Source: Thermoplasmata archaeon
GTDB taxonomy: Archaea > Thermoplasmatota > Penumbrarchaeia > JAEHCK01
Length of the DNA stretch: 54,983 nt
Reading direction: 5' to 3'
Assembly: GCA_020696345.1 (NCBI GenBank)
Contig: JAEHCK010000016.1
Location: forward strand, 1-54,983
In this document: piece after piece, positions 25,913 to 36,700 of the stretch
How positions within the stretch are numbered: position 1 is the stretch's first letter
How the letters are laid out: each line of letters opens with the position of its first letter
The notes under the pieces: generated by a model
The model's input: the letters and a program-made list of their open reading frames with translations, nothing else
The model's database searches: none
Told to the model about the DNA's origin: nothing
Translations under genes and position numbers: made by a program

Positions 25913-28228
25913 ATGAGCTCACCGTCGAAAAAAGATGAATCGAATAATAAAAATAGTTCAACTGGGGAGGATAACGAAAACGAACTCAATGGAAAAGAAG
26001 CCCAAGTTAAAGTTCTCGAGGCAAAACCAAAGGATGTGGGTTTGGGTCATGCACATCTGGATCATGTGGTAATTGAGCAATTAAAGGTTAAGCCTGGAGA
26101 CTTTATTTTATTAAAAGGTAAAAAGGCGTCAGTGGCAATTGCCCAACCCGGGTATTATGAAGATGTTGGCGGAAATACACTCAGGATCGATGGAAATATC
26201 CGACGAAATATAGATGCCGCTGTGGGTGAAAATATAAAGATCTCAAAAGCAGACCTTCCATCTGCCCAACTCATATCGTTTTCATTGGTCCGGCAATTAC
26301 GGATCAAGGGTGGTGAAGAATATTTAAAACAACTTCTACTGGGTCGCTGCTTTGCGTTGAACGACATAGTTGAGATAAATATTATGGGTCGGCGCTTAGA
26401 TCTTATGATCACCGGGTTCAAGCCTGAAGGCCCAGGTGTGTATCTTGCACCGGAGACGACCATTAAGATCGGCACCGAAAAGATCACAATCACACCGGGT
26501 AAAGATAAGGAAGATATTAGTGTGCCAAGAATCATCTATGAGGACATTGGTGGTCTTAACGATGTGGTTTCGAAAGTGCGCGAGATGATCGAGCTACCAT
26601 TACGCTACCCCGAGCTATTCGAGCGGCTCGGTGTTGAAGCACCCAAAGGTGTTCTTCTTCACGGCCCGCCCGGGACAGGTAAAACACTCCTGGCGAAAGC
26701 TGTTGCATCCGAGACAAAGGCTAATTTCCTCTCGATCGGTGGGCCGGAGATCATGAGTAAATTCTACGGTGAGAGCGAGGAACGGTTGCGCAAGATATTT
26801 GCAGTTGCGGAGAAGAATGCGCCGAGTATTATCTTCATTGATGAGATCGATTCTATTGCACCAAAACGTGATGAGGTTTCCGGTGAGGTGGAGCGCCGTG
26901 TGGTGGCGCAATTGTTATCGCTTCTTGATGGAATGACACTACGCGGTAAAGTGGTGATAATCGGTGCCACAAACAGGCCAAATGCTCTTGACCCTGCCTT
27001 GCGCCGCCCCGGCAGGTTCGACCGTGAGATCAACATTGGCATCCCCGATCGGAATGGTCGGCTGGAAATACTACAAATTCATACCCGCGGTATGCCGCTG
27101 AATGAAGATGTAAACCTGGAATACTTGGCAAATATATCCCATGGTTATGTAGGTGCCGACCTTGCAGCGTTGAGTAAAGAAGCGGCAATGAACGCACTAC
27201 GCCAGGTGCTGCCCGATATCGATCTTGAGATGGACAGTATACCGATAGAGTTGTTGAACAAGATCGTAGTAACCTCCGAAGATTTTTTGCACGCATTCAG
27301 GGAACTGGAACCCTCCGCACTGCGCGAGGTCCTAGTCGAGTCGCCAAATATACATTGGGCCGATATTGGCGGTTTAAATGATGCTAAGCAGCAGATCATA
27401 GAGAGTGTGGAATGGCCGCTTAAATATCCCGAGCTGTTCAAACACCACAATGCAAAACCACCTCTAGGTATTATGTTGTACGGTCCACCCGGGACAGGTA
27501 AGACCATGCTGGCAAAAGCAGTTGCAACCGAAACCGAGGCGAATTTTATTAGTATTAAAGGCCCCGAGATATATTCACGTTGGTTGGGCGAGTCTGAGAA
27601 GGCTGTGCGTGAAACATTTAAAAAAGCCAAGCAGGCGGCGCCTTGCATAATATTTTTCGATGAATTAGATGCGGTTGCACCGATCCGCGGCAGTTCGGGC
27701 ACATCACATTCGGTTGAGCGTGTGGTGAGCCAGCTATTGACCGAAATGGACGGGTTGGTAAAACTGCATAACATTGTTGTTATCGGTGCAACCAACAGAC
27801 CTGACATGATCGACCCCGCATTGTTACGTCCAGGTAGGTTCGATAGATTGATATATATCGGTCCACCAGATAGAGAGACGCGAGTAGAGATTTTTCGGAT
27901 ACATACAAAAACGAATACCCAAGGTACAAGTACGTACACACAAAGCGAACTCTTAAGTTCCGGTATTGACCTGAGCATGCTTGGGGAGCGAACAGAGGAC
28001 TATACTGGAGCCGACATCGCGGCCGTGTGCAATGAAGCCCGAATGCTGGCAATTCGCGAGTTTGTCCTTCAGGCGGACCCGAATAAAAAAATATCCAAAA
28101 AAGATATAGGATCGTCCAAGTTGAAACCCGAACATTTCGAAACCGCCATAAGACTGGTCAAACCAATATCCAAAGAACAGCTGGAAAAGTATAGAGCATT
28201 AGCCGAAAAATTTGGGGCCATTTCATAA
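25913..28228 (+). CDS. CDC48/VAT-type AAA+ ATPase (unfoldase)
   Basis: 771 residues. An N-terminal double-psi-barrel/four-stranded substrate-binding domain (about 30-205) is followed by D1 (YEDIGGLNDVVSKVREMIE, Walker A GPPGTGKT, Walker B IIFIDEIDSIAPKR, second region ATNRPNALDPALRRPGRFDR) and D2 (WADIGGLNDAKQQIIESVEW, GPPGTGKT, IIFFDELDAVAPIRG, ATNRPDMIDPALLRPGRFDR). It unfolds proteins for the proteasome and other proteases. A disordered Lys/Glu/Asn-rich stretch of about 25 residues precedes the N domain. GGAG nine bases upstream and a TATA-like TATATATT farther upstream support the start. The pore loops (KFYGESEE, RWLGESEK) are present. Confidence 0.95.
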   Translation: MSSPSKKDESNNKNSSTGEDNENELNGKEAQVKVLEAKPKDVGLGHAHLDHVVIEQLKVKPGDFILLKGKKASVAIAQPGYYEDVGGNTLRIDGNIRRNIDAAVGENIKISKADLPSAQLISFSLVRQLRIKGGEEYLKQLLLGRCFALNDIVEINIMGRRLDLMITGFKPEGPGVYLAPETTIKIGTEKITITPGKDKEDISVPRIIYEDIGGLNDVVSKVREMIELPLRYPELFERLGVEAPKGVLLHGPPGTGKTLLAKAVASETKANFLSIGGPEIMSKFYGESEERLRKIFAVAEKNAPSIIFIDEIDSIAPKRDEVSGEVERRVVAQLLSLLDGMTLRGKVVIIGATNRPNALDPALRRPGRFDREINIGIPDRNGRLEILQIHTRGMPLNEDVNLEYLANISHGYVGADLAALSKEAAMNALRQVLPDIDLEMDSIPIELLNKIVVTSEDFLHAFRELEPSALREVLVESPNIHWADIGGLNDAKQQIIESVEWPLKYPELFKHHNAKPPLGIMLYGPPGTGKTMLAKAVATETEANFISIKGPEIYSRWLGESEKAVRETFKKAKQAAPCIIFFDELDAVAPIRGSSGTSHSVERVVSQLLTEMDGLVKLHNIVVIGATNRPDMIDPALLRPGRFDRLIYIGPPDRETRVEIFRIHTKTNTQGTSTYTQSELLSSGIDLSMLGERTEDYTGADIAAVCNEARMLAIREFVLQADPNKKISKKDIGSSKLKPEHFETAIRLVKPISKEQLEKYRALAEKFGAIS

Positions 28229-28237
28229 AAAAATATA

Positions 28238-28987
28238 CTAGTAACGCACTTCTATTGAATAATTAAAATTGAGCACACCCTTTAGGCATGTAGCTTCCAA
28301 AGTGTATTTACCAGTTAGAGTCAGATCGTTTTCAAAGTAATAGAAATCAATATACTCCTGTTGCACTTTGGTATCTTTTGTAATATTTCCGATTATCTCC
28401 CCAATCGAATTATAAATAGTTACTTCAAGTGTGGTGTCACCGATTTGCATACCATTCTTTGAGGCGCCCTGGAATGAAATGTTGATCTCCAAACTAACTG
28501 CGAACTCTTCAATTGGGAATTCTTTACTCATGTTTGAATTGCCAACTCGCTCTAATAATATCTCGTTGCCAGAGTCTAAATAATCGTTGGGTCTGATGGT
28601 GACATCCAGCTCGTATGAATCCTTGCCTCCACCATCATCACGAACAGTTAAGTTTACACTGAAGATTCCGGCTGCATTATATGTATGATTGACCAGCGAA
28701 CTGTTCTCATCTTCCCAGGTACCAAGATCACCAAAGTCCCAAATAAAGTATTTAATAATCCCATCCGGATCTCTTGACCCGTTACCATCGAACCATAATA
28801 ACTCGCCAACCGTACCGGTAGAGTTTCCTTTAAAAAAAGCGATTGGCTGCTTATTTGGCGGTGGTGGCGGTGGTGGGTCTTTTGTATCTTCCTTGGAAAA
28901 ACCGTCTAGCAGGAAATAAGCCGAAACACCACCTATGATAGCAATAATAACAATTACTACGATCATAAGATTAAGAGCTTTGCCCAT
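28238..28987 (-). CDS. Membrane-anchored PKD-domain protein
   Basis: 249 residues. An N-terminal membrane helix (7-28, LMIVVIVIIAIIGGVSAYFLL) acts as an uncleaved anchor. A proline run (DPPPPPPPNKQP) then spaces off one PKD domain (about 47-130; GSRDPDGIIKYFIWDFGD ... VNLTVRDDGG), and a beta-rich domain without recognised family follows (LEVTIYNSIGEIIGNIT). It is an extracellular adhesion or binding protein by architecture. It converges with the CDC48 gene (9 bp gap). The ligand is not apparent. Confidence 0.8.
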   Translation of the reverse strand: MGKALNLMIVVIVIIAIIGGVSAYFLLDGFSKEDTKDPPPPPPPNKQPIAFFKGNSTGTVGELLWFDGNGSRDPDGIIKYFIWDFGDLGTWEDENSSLVNHTYNAAGIFSVNLTVRDDGGGKDSYELDVTIRPNDYLDSGNEILLERVGNSNMSKEFPIEEFAVSLEINISFQGASKNGMQIGDTTLEVTIYNSIGEIIGNITKDTKVQQEYIDFYYFENDLTLTGKYTLEATCLKGVLNFNYSIEVRY

Positions 28988-29083
28988 AATATCACATTAT
29001 AACTATAACGATATTCAAATATCCCTAAACTATCGTTCGATAACTATTTTGGTTATTAATAAATGTTTTGATAATATGCCAAA

Positions 29084-29956
29084 TCATTTTAATTGAGCTT
29101 GTTCTTTGATCTTTTGTGCCTTTAACTCGCGTTTTTGACGGACACGGTCAAGTATTACTTTCATATATATTGCATCGTGCTCCAGTAGTGGTGAGCCCGA
29201 TATTATGGTGATCTCATAGTCCTCATTATCCAGGAGACAATCGACCAATGGGTCGAACCGCATGTCGCCCTTTTTTATTGGAGTACATCTGATCTTGTTC
29301 CCGGCATTGTGTTCCACACCGGAAAAATGTGTGTAGAATGTGTTGATCTTGAGTGTTTTTACTGTCTTATCAAAGATCTCCTGAAAATTATGTTTCTTCT
29401 TTAAAATACCGCCATCATAAGCATGTATGTGCGCGAAATTCAAAACTGGAATAACACCGGAAACGCGCTTGCAAATTGTGAGTATTTCGTCTAACGAGCC
29501 GAAGACTTTTTGTTTACCACTGGTCTCGATGCCGATATTTGGTTTTAGGTTTTGCTTTTTATACCAATCTCTGAGTTTTCGAATATTTTTCACGGCTAGT
29601 TCAAGGGCATCCTCCTGGGTGCGGTCGCCATATAAACCGATGTGGGTATTGACAACGGAAGCGCCAAGTCCATCTGCTAACATGCCCGCCCATTTGATAT
29701 TTTCCATTGACCGTTCCACGGCATTATCGTCGCCAAGGAGATCCATATAATATGGTGTGTGTACCGATAATTGAATATCAAGTTCCTTGGCAAGCCCGGC
29801 AATCTCTTCCGCATTTTCAATCTTTTGGCCAACTCCTCGAACAAGTTGGATCTCCAATGCGTTGAGCTCTAAAGCATAGATATCTTCAAGACCGTCTTTT
29901 AAGGTACGGCCCTTACATGAAAGTGGGATCCCCGCGGGACCAAATCGTATGAACAT
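29084..29956 (-). CDS. Endonuclease IV/xylose-isomerase-like TIM-barrel protein
   Basis: 290 residues. Metal-ligand-like motifs follow the order of the AP endonuclease 2 (Nfo) superfamily: LSVHTPYYMD (about 67), VVNTHIGLYGDR (about 113), NIGIETSGK (about 152), NFAHIHAYDGG (about 186) and TFYTHFSGVEH (about 221). Nfo enzymes cut DNA at abasic sites using three metals. The sequence also lies near uncharacterised archaeal members, so the substrate is not certain, but THFSGVEH and the conserved His/Glu/Asp set argue for the nuclease branch. GGTG precedes the ATG. The C-terminus is a Lys/Gln-rich helix. Confidence 0.78.
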   Translation of the reverse strand: MFIRFGPAGIPLSCKGRTLKDGLEDIYALELNALEIQLVRGVGQKIENAEEIAGLAKELDIQLSVHTPYYMDLLGDDNAVERSMENIKWAGMLADGLGASVVNTHIGLYGDRTQEDALELAVKNIRKLRDWYKKQNLKPNIGIETSGKQKVFGSLDEILTICKRVSGVIPVLNFAHIHAYDGGILKKKHNFQEIFDKTVKTLKINTFYTHFSGVEHNAGNKIRCTPIKKGDMRFDPLVDCLLDNEDYEITIISGSPLLEHDAIYMKVILDRVRQKRELKAQKIKEQAQLK

Positions 29957-30247
29957 GATTACACCGGATAATTATGGTTAATAATTTTTTTTTTAATTTT
30001 GATTAAATAATTTTAAAACCAATAAACCCATTAAAGATTGTAGTAAAATATATCCTAATTAACTTCAAAGCCTCCTCAAAAATTAGTTTTCTCTCTCGGT
30101 TTCCTCTGGCATTTTACCCTGATCGTTAAGGTCACCTATATGTAATAACTTGTATTTAAAATATTTTTTAACTTATCAATAAAAATATATAAAATTCCAA
30201 ATCTATCCATAAATTAAATAAATTTAAACACTATTTAAGGAAGAATA
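29957..30247. other. AT-rich spacer between divergent genes
   Basis: No gene seen. It contains a T-rich run near 29988 and, close to gfcR, ATAAATTTAAAC (about 30218-30230), the likely TATA element of that gene. Confidence 0.4.
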
Positions 30248-30862
30248 ATGAGAACGAGAAGTGGGACTATGACAAGTGTTGAAAAATTAATGAAAAAGGC
30301 AATGGAATTAAAGTCCAAGGGATTAAGCAAGGAAGAGATAGGTGACGAGTTACATTTATCATCACCCACCATTGATTGGTTATTAACCCGACAGATCAAA
30401 ACAAAAAAGGCACCTGGTGATGTTAAAATTGGTTGGCGGTCAATTGGGGTATTTCCCAATAGAGTCGAATTGATCTCGCAGATCATGACCGATATGATCA
30501 TGGAAGAAACATCAGAGCGCGAAGAGGATATCTCATCAATTGTTGGAATAGGTTTGAACGGTATTCCGTTTGCCAGTTTCATTGCTAACCATCTTGAAAC
30601 AGAATTGATAATTTATCGACCCAATGTAACAGATCGAACTGCCGGTGTGTTCAGTTCGAATTATGCAGGTCTTGAGCGTAAAAATGTTGTGATCATTGAC
30701 GATGTTCTGGGATCGGGAGAAACCGTGGTGGGCGTCATTAACGCGGTAGAAGAAGCTGGCGGTAAACCAATTATGTGTGTAGTACTTGTGAATAAAACCG
30801 AAATGAATGAAATATCCGGTGTACCATTACGTGCATTGATAAGAACAAGATTGATCAATTAA
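30248..30862 (+). CDS. gfcR: GfcR-type transcription regulator (HTH plus phosphoribosyltransferase domain)
   Basis: 204 residues. An N-terminal helix-turn-helix (LKSKGLSKEEIGDELHLSSP) is joined to a type I phosphoribosyltransferase fold whose PRPP loop reads VVIIDDVLGSGETVVGV; GIGLNGIPFASFIA precedes it. This is the archaeal orotate-PRTase-like family once annotated pyrE, now known in haloarchaea as GfcR, an activator of sugar-degradation genes that is thought to sense a metabolite through the PRT domain. It lacks the orotate-specific residues of true PyrE as far as I can judge. AGGAAG eight bases upstream supports the start; the Met at 30269 matches the usual family N-terminus and is an alternative. 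Confidence 0.85.
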   Translation: MRTRSGTMTSVEKLMKKAMELKSKGLSKEEIGDELHLSSPTIDWLLTRQIKTKKAPGDVKIGWRSIGVFPNRVELISQIMTDMIMEETSEREEDISSIVGIGLNGIPFASFIANHLETELIIYRPNVTDRTAGVFSSNYAGLERKNVVIIDDVLGSGETVVGVINAVEEAGGKPIMCVVLVNKTEMNEISGVPLRALIRTRLIN

Positions 30863-31313
30863 AGATCTATGGTTATTTTGATGGGTAAATAAATACTGTG
30901 TTTCTCCCAATTTTCGTAAGATAAAAGGAAAATGGTGAATGGATAATCCAACCAGTTGTTAGTTTTTAATTGTTATGTAGATTGTTTAAAACTCCAAATC
31001 CTAAATAGGAAAGAGGGTGGTGGAATAAATTATTGAAGATGATTTACAAGGAAAGAGGGTTTTAACGATAATATATCAACCCGCTTTCCTCTCTACACCT
31101 CCCACTTTCCTAACAAATGATTGTTCCAGTCATTCGAACATTGGAATTTGGGGTTAGAATTCCGTTTGGTTTAATGATTGATTAAAGGACTTCTAAGCTA
31201 TAGCAAAAAAAAGAATATTTGAAAAATCAATATTTTTTTTTGCTTGTTTAGGGTTTAGATATTCGAACTTCGGATTTTGTATTATTTGGATTTAAATTTA
31301 TTATTGTTAAGGT

Positions 31314-31460
31314 TCAATCAATTGTTGCCGTCCTTGGCAAAGAAGTTACCGGTAAAATTAAGCTCGGTGTTGGTTTGGTTGATATGATCGGGGGAACTGG
31401 GACGGGCTGTGTCTGCTGCCGACCTGGTGGCAATTGCGGAATAGGTTCAGCACTGGTCAT
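31314..31460 (-). pseudogene. Proline-rich fragment, possible remnant of a surface-protein tail
   Basis: A 48-codon frame reads MTSAEPIPQLPPGRQQTQP then VPVPPIISTKPTP and ends LPRTATID. Its PxLPPG core and Pro/Thr/Gln composition resemble the cytoplasmic tails of the two beta-helix surface proteins (SPRLPPGQVE and APRLPPGQVE). The segment is also richer in G+C than its surroundings. It may be all that remains of such a gene. The opposite strand is open too, so coding status is uncertain. Confidence 0.25.
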
Positions 31461-31530
31461 CAAAATGTAAAAGTTAAAATTAACAACTTGTTGTGACCCC
31501 TAAATTGTAACCCCATATCCCTAATTACAG

Positions 31531-31617
31531 CTCCCATAACTCTCAACTCCCACACTCTTACACTCCCACACTCTTGACTCTTTAGACTCCCGACTCTTTA
31601 GACTCTCGACTCTTAAG
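31531..31617. repeat. CACTCTT/GACTC minisatellite beside lonB
   Basis: Runs of CTCCCACACTCTT followed by GACTCTTTAGACTCCC and GACTCTCGACTCTTAAG, ending six bases before the lonB stop codon. The same units are found in frame inside the TraB-family gene (9776-9837). Confidence 0.7.
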
Positions 31618-31622
31618 ACACA

Positions 31623-33641
31623 TCAATCCGTGGGTTTGGGTGCGTCAATACCAAAAGATGTATCTTGTGGGATCCTCCGCTTTCCTGGTTTTTTATTTAT
31701 GGATAATGTTAAACTCTTCCTTTTTCTCTGGGGCACGATCGCCATTAATTTCTTTATCAAACCATCCTTTTCCGATCCGTGGACCAATACATTCTGTAAT
31801 ACATCCTGGATGGTCTCCACGGGAATTATTTCGATCTTATCTCTATATTTTTTATCTATCATTACATCTCTTAGATTTTGAAATGGGATAATGATCCGTT
31901 TGATTCCCGCTTCCGCCGCCGCCTCGATCTTTGCGGTAACCCCACCTACGGGCAGCACCTCGCCACGGATGCTCAACGAGCCTGTCATCGCAGTATCTTG
32001 ATCAACTTCAACACCATCAAAAGCCGAGATAACCGCAGTGGCAATAGAGATCGATGCAGAGTCACCTTCCACTCCCTCATATGTACCGATGAATTGAATG
32101 TGCACATCGTGTAAACTTATATCTTCGCCCGTGTGCTTTTTTATAAGGGCGAAAACGTTCTGGACTGCCTCTTTTGCAATCTCGCCCAGCTTACCGGTGG
32201 CGATGATCTTCCCCTCCGACCTGGATGAGGCCGGGGTAACATCTGCTACTATCTGGATCAATACACCGGAATATTCGGTCATGCCGGAATCCGCACCCAT
32301 AACCGCCAGACCATTCACACGACCCACTTCTGAACCTTCAATGCGGTAAATGTTATATTCTTTCTTTTTCTCGATATACCTATCTGCCACTTGCTGTTCT
32401 AAAGACCGTGCAATCTTTCTCCCTTTTAACACATGACTGGCCCGGACGATCTTTGAGCGCTCTTCGTTGGCAACATCACCTGCGGCCCGGATCAAACCGC
32501 CCAATTCACGAAAACGTAGTGATAACTGCCCCTGGCGGCCCGACCTACGTTGTGCCTCGCGGATGACCTCTGCAATTGCATTACGTTCGAAATGCGATAT
32601 CTTTCTATCCTTTACAACTTCCTGGGCAACAAATCTGACTAACTTAAGCCTGTTTTTAGAAGTATCTTTCATGGTAGCATTTACATAAATCTCATAACCA
32701 TATCCGCGTATGCGCGAGCGTAAAGCCGGATGCATTTTTTCTACCGAATCCAAATTACCTGCGGCAACCAATATAAAATCACAAGGAACGGGCTCACTTT
32801 TTACCATGGCGCCCGAGCTTCGCTCGCTCTGGCCCATGATGGAAAACTCTTTTTCCTGCAATCCGGTTAGTAAGTGCTGTTGTGATTCTATTCTCAATGT
32901 ATTTATCTCGTCAATGAATAATACGCCTTTATGCGCTTTGTGTATCGCCCCGATCTCCACACGCTCATGTGCTGGTGTTTCAAGGCCACCCGATTGGAAC
33001 GGGTCATGTTTGACATCGCCCAGTAATGCACCGGCATGTGTGCCTGTGGCATCTATAAAAGGCGATGGTTCGTTTGGTTTATGAGAAATAAGCAGTTTCG
33101 GCACGATCTCCTTCTCTTCTTTTATACTACTAGCACGCATTATGAAATATAATATGGCGGCTGCAATGATACCGAAAAATAAAATCTCCGGGTTGTTCGG
33201 GTACATTAACCAGGCCAGAAAAGCTACGATTACCACCATGATACAGATCATGATCTTCATTCGTTGTTTCATCTCTTTTTGCATCATTGCATTAGCCTTT
33301 TGCACCTTTACGATCTCTTTACCTTTACCTGCTGGAACTACTCGGATCTTTGGGTTATTGGGATCTTCCGGATTATGATAAGCGATCACGTCTTCCATTT
33401 CACCCTTGGGTAATAACTCGGTCATTGACCGAGCCAACATAGATTTTCCTGTCCCTGGGTCACCTATTAACATTACATGTCTCTTTTGGTTAGACGCTTT
33501 TCTAATAACTTGAACCGCCTCGTCTTGGCCGATCACCTGGTCCATCAAACTTTTTGGAATTTTTATTTTGGCAGTATTCTTTATCTTATGTTTTTTCAAC
33601 CAGATATCAATGTCTGGAAGACTAAAATTCTTTTTGATCAT
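31623..33641 (-). CDS. lonB: Membrane-anchored ATP-dependent protease LonB (archaeal)
   Basis: 672 residues. AAA+ part: Walker A GDPGTGKS (60-67) and Walker [12 protein letters not shown]. Between them the family-specific insertion carries two membrane helices (about 128-168). The C-terminal peptidase domain has the Ser-Lys dyad: Ser528 in EGDSAS and Lys571 in [10 protein letters not shown], with the 43-residue spacing of Lon. The enzyme degrades unfolded and regulatory proteins at the membrane. The last 30 residues are a basic tail ([19 protein letters not shown]). A GGTG Shine-Dalgarno sequence eight bases upstream supports the start. The gene follows the 1303-residue surface-protein gene on the same strand with a 97-bp gap. 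Confidence 0.95.
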   Translation of the reverse strand: MIKKNFSLPDIDIWLKKHKIKNTAKIKIPKSLMDQVIGQDEAVQVIRKASNQKRHVMLIGDPGTGKSMLARSMTELLPKGEMEDVIAYHNPEDPNNPKIRVVPAGKGKEIVKVQKANAMMQKEMKQRMKIMICIMVVIVAFLAWLMYPNNPEILFFGIIAAAILYFIMRASSIKEEKEIVPKLLISHKPNEPSPFIDATGTHAGALLGDVKHDPFQSGGLETPAHERVEIGAIHKAHKGVLFIDEINTLRIESQQHLLTGLQEKEFSIMGQSERSSGAMVKSEPVPCDFILVAAGNLDSVEKMHPALRSRIRGYGYEIYVNATMKDTSKNRLKLVRFVAQEVVKDRKISHFERNAIAEVIREAQRRSGRQGQLSLRFRELGGLIRAAGDVANEERSKIVRASHVLKGRKIARSLEQQVADRYIEKKKEYNIYRIEGSEVGRVNGLAVMGADSGMTEYSGVLIQIVADVTPASSRSEGKIIATGKLGEIAKEAVQNVFALIKKHTGEDISLHDVHIQFIGTYEGVEGDSASISIATAVISAFDGVEVDQDTAMTGSLSIRGEVLPVGGVTAKIEAAAEAGIKRIIIPFQNLRDVMIDKKYRDKIEIIPVETIQDVLQNVLVHGSEKDGLIKKLMAIVPQRKRKSLTLSINKKPGKRRIPQDTSFGIDAPKPTD

Positions 33642-33738
33642 CTATTGACACCAAACTGTTTATTTTTTATAAAACCTTGGGTTGTTTTTATCAAATTTAA
33701 TATTATGATTTATAAGTATAATTTTTTTTTATCATGAA

Positions 33739-36700
33739 TCACGATTTGTTGGTTTTTTGGTCTTTTTTCATTGCTGGTTTTGCTATTGGTTTAGCAATGG
33801 AACTAGTTATGGCCGCAGGGGCGGTAAGTGTAGGTGTAGGTGTTTTAAGCGATTTACTGATCTGCATAGCTACGGGAGTGACTGCGGTCACAGGTTTAAC
33901 AGCGGTTACTGGTTTAACGGTTTTTGCTAATGACGATCTAACTTTTTTTGCTGATCTAGGTTTAGCATCTGCCAATGCCACCGTTGCCGGTTTTGCAATA
34001 GCTGTGGATCTGGATATTACAATGGGTTTTGCGGATTTAACAGTGTTCGGTACAGCTGTTGTTTCAGTTGTTTTTTTCAATGAAGGTTTATAACCCGGTG
34101 TGATCAGCGCTGGCGATGTGTACGGTGTGGTTGGAGGTATCTGAATATGTTCAATATGTTCAATATGTTCGATCCCTTCCTCTGCTGCCGGTGCAACTTC
34201 TATTTCTTCTCCTTTTTCGAAGTCATCTAAAATTACAACTTTGATCTTTTTACGTTTTCTTATTACGATTCCAAAATATATTATTATTAAGATCACTAAT
34301 ATTACAAATATATGGATTCTCATATTAAAAAGAGAATCCTGAAAATTTCCTTTTCCTTTTAAATCTTTTTCCAATATTTCAACAGTAATAATTTCTTTTT
34401 CTTCCACTTGTCCCTCTTTAGCTTTACATTCTACACTAATTACACAAATATCTGGTTCAATTTTGCTTGGAGCACTTACTTCCAATTCAATGATCTTTTC
34501 TTCACTAACATGTAGAGATATCTGTTTGAAATCCAACTTAAAAAGTAAAAGGTCAGGAGGTTTTGATATGATCTTTATATCGATCGAGAGCTCGATATTT
34601 CCGCTATTTATTAATTTGATCTGAATTATCGCGGATTTCCCAGGTTGTAAATTGATCGAAGTTGGTTCAACGGTCATGTTGAATTTGTAAATTTCCGGTG
34701 GTTTATATGATGTATTGACCAAAAATTTTGCAGACTCACCATCGAACACGCCAATTATTATCCCCTCCTCAACTTTTATCGACGGCAAAACATACCAAAA
34801 ATAGGTATTAAGATCAACCAAATCCACACTTATAAAAACCTGACGATAATCACTCTTGATCATTTTCATTTTGGGTAGATGATCTATCTTATCCAGATAT
34901 ACGTTATACTGAACGTTATCGATCGAGCCAGTATATTTTATTGACCATTCGAGTTTCACAAATGTGGTATTGACAATTGCATTATTCTCGGGATACTTTA
35001 GAAAAACAACAGGTTGGACAATCGTCGAATCTATTGTAAATGTCCAAACCGGCGATTCTGGCCCTGGCACATCATCCACCAACGGTATGACTTTCCAATA
35101 ATAAGCTCGTTCCTCTAAATTATTCAGTTCCAAGTATCTCTCGGTTTGTATTGCCTTATAGATCTCAGTGTTGAAATTCTTTGATTTCGATAAAAATACT
35201 TGATAACTCAATTTTTCTAGATCAGGGAAATCCACCGACCAATGTAAAGTCAGGTAATTTCTTTTATAGATCGCAGTATCTGGAGGTGAATGTAAATGAA
35301 CAACCGGTGGTTTATAAACTTCATGAATACTGAAAGACCAGATCGGCGACTCGGTGCCCATTACCAGACCATTATTTGTTAGGACCTTTGGTAATGCTTG
35401 CCAATAATATGTGCGATTATCGAATAAATTAGGATATTTAAAACTACTAGTTGTAACCGTCTCTTGTAAGATCAGGTTATCTTTCGACTCACCAAGATAA
35501 ATGTCGGAAGATATTTCTCCCAGCCCATTATTTTCGATAATCCATTTGAGCGTGATATCTGTATGATTGAAAATACTGGTGTTCGCCGGTGAGATCAAAA
35601 ATACCTCTGGCGCTTCTATGGTTGTGTCAATTTTAAAGGAAAAGTATCCAGGGTCACAATTTCCGATATAAACCCCATCATTTGGGATAACTGTCCAATA
35701 ATATGTTTTGTTGTTAACCAACGGTTGGATCGGTCTGAATTGAGTATTGTTCGTAACAATGGAAACCAAAGTTTCATTGTTTAGGTTCAAGACCTTGGTT
35801 AGATCTTCAGAAAGGTATATACTATATGACATTTCTTCAAGAGGAGTATCAATATCTGTGGCATCCCAAACCAGAATTACTCTTGTCGATCGTATTATGC
35901 TGCCGTTAGCCGGTTGGAATAGATAAGTAACGGGTACACTCTCACTACCTATTTTTTTAATAACAATTTTGATAGTTCGAACCGTTGTAAGGCTATCCGG
36001 ATCCTTACCATCATCTGTTACTTGGATGTTGATATCATATGCGCCTAAGAATGTATGATTTGAATAAAAAGTTATTATGCCCGTATCCGGATGGATGCTA
36101 AATTCATCTTTGAAATTGGTAGATTTATTAATAAATTCTGCCGAGTAAGTCAAGTTATCGTTTTCCAGATCGTATGCATCCACTTTTATCTCAACATCTT
36201 CAAATTCATAAACAATGATTTTATCCTCTTTCAGCAATACATTCCCCAACTTATCTTTCCATCTTAAGGTGCTATTGATAATCGGCCGATCGTTCGTCGG
36301 TCTGATATGTATTGAGATATTATGATCACCAAAAGTACCAGCAGGTTTATCACGAGCACCAAGTTTGACCTTGGTGATTCCAAATTTATCATTGAACAAA
36401 ATGATCTTAATCATCTCATCAGGGAGCATCGGTGTGCCGTTATTGAATATTTGAACCTGGAAATTATCATAATAAACACTAGATCTGATCCTAGTATTCT
36501 CATTCCTAGGCTCCCAGGCAGATGCCGTTTGATTCCAGAGATAATATGAGATCGTATCATGTTCATCTACATCGGTCCATAATCTATCAGGGTCTAAGAG
36601 CAAGAGCAAGGGTGGACTATCTTCGATCAGATAATAATTATCACTGGCGTTCTCACGCCATCTGGGCGGTACATTACCACCGAAATTGATAGTATAATCA

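Larger units (their letters stand above)
30863..31622. other. Gene-poor spacer with repeats and a possible gene remnant
   Basis: Contents in order: AGTTGTTAGTTTTTAATTG (about 30955), a copy of the low-complexity family seen at 8755 and 18610; GGAAAGAGGGTGG with a later opposed CCTCCCACTTTCC (about 31009-31112); the degenerate inverted repeat at 31154-31196; the proline-rich reading frame listed separately; GTGACCCCTAAATTGTAACCCC (about 31492, the reverse of the 8727 motif); and the CACTCTT/GACTC minisatellite that runs up to the lonB stop codon. Confidence 0.55.

Noticed and set aside
31250..31470. Plus-strand Gly/Cys-rich frame ending GCVCCRPGGNCGIGSALV
   Set aside because: It has no start codon after the upstream stop; the cysteine cluster is the antisense of the Pro/Gln-rich minus-strand frame.
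33734..34093. 119-residue plus-strand frame rich in Val/Thr/Ala
   Set aside because: It is the antisense image of the repetitive Lys/Ala/Pro/Thr tail of the large surface protein.
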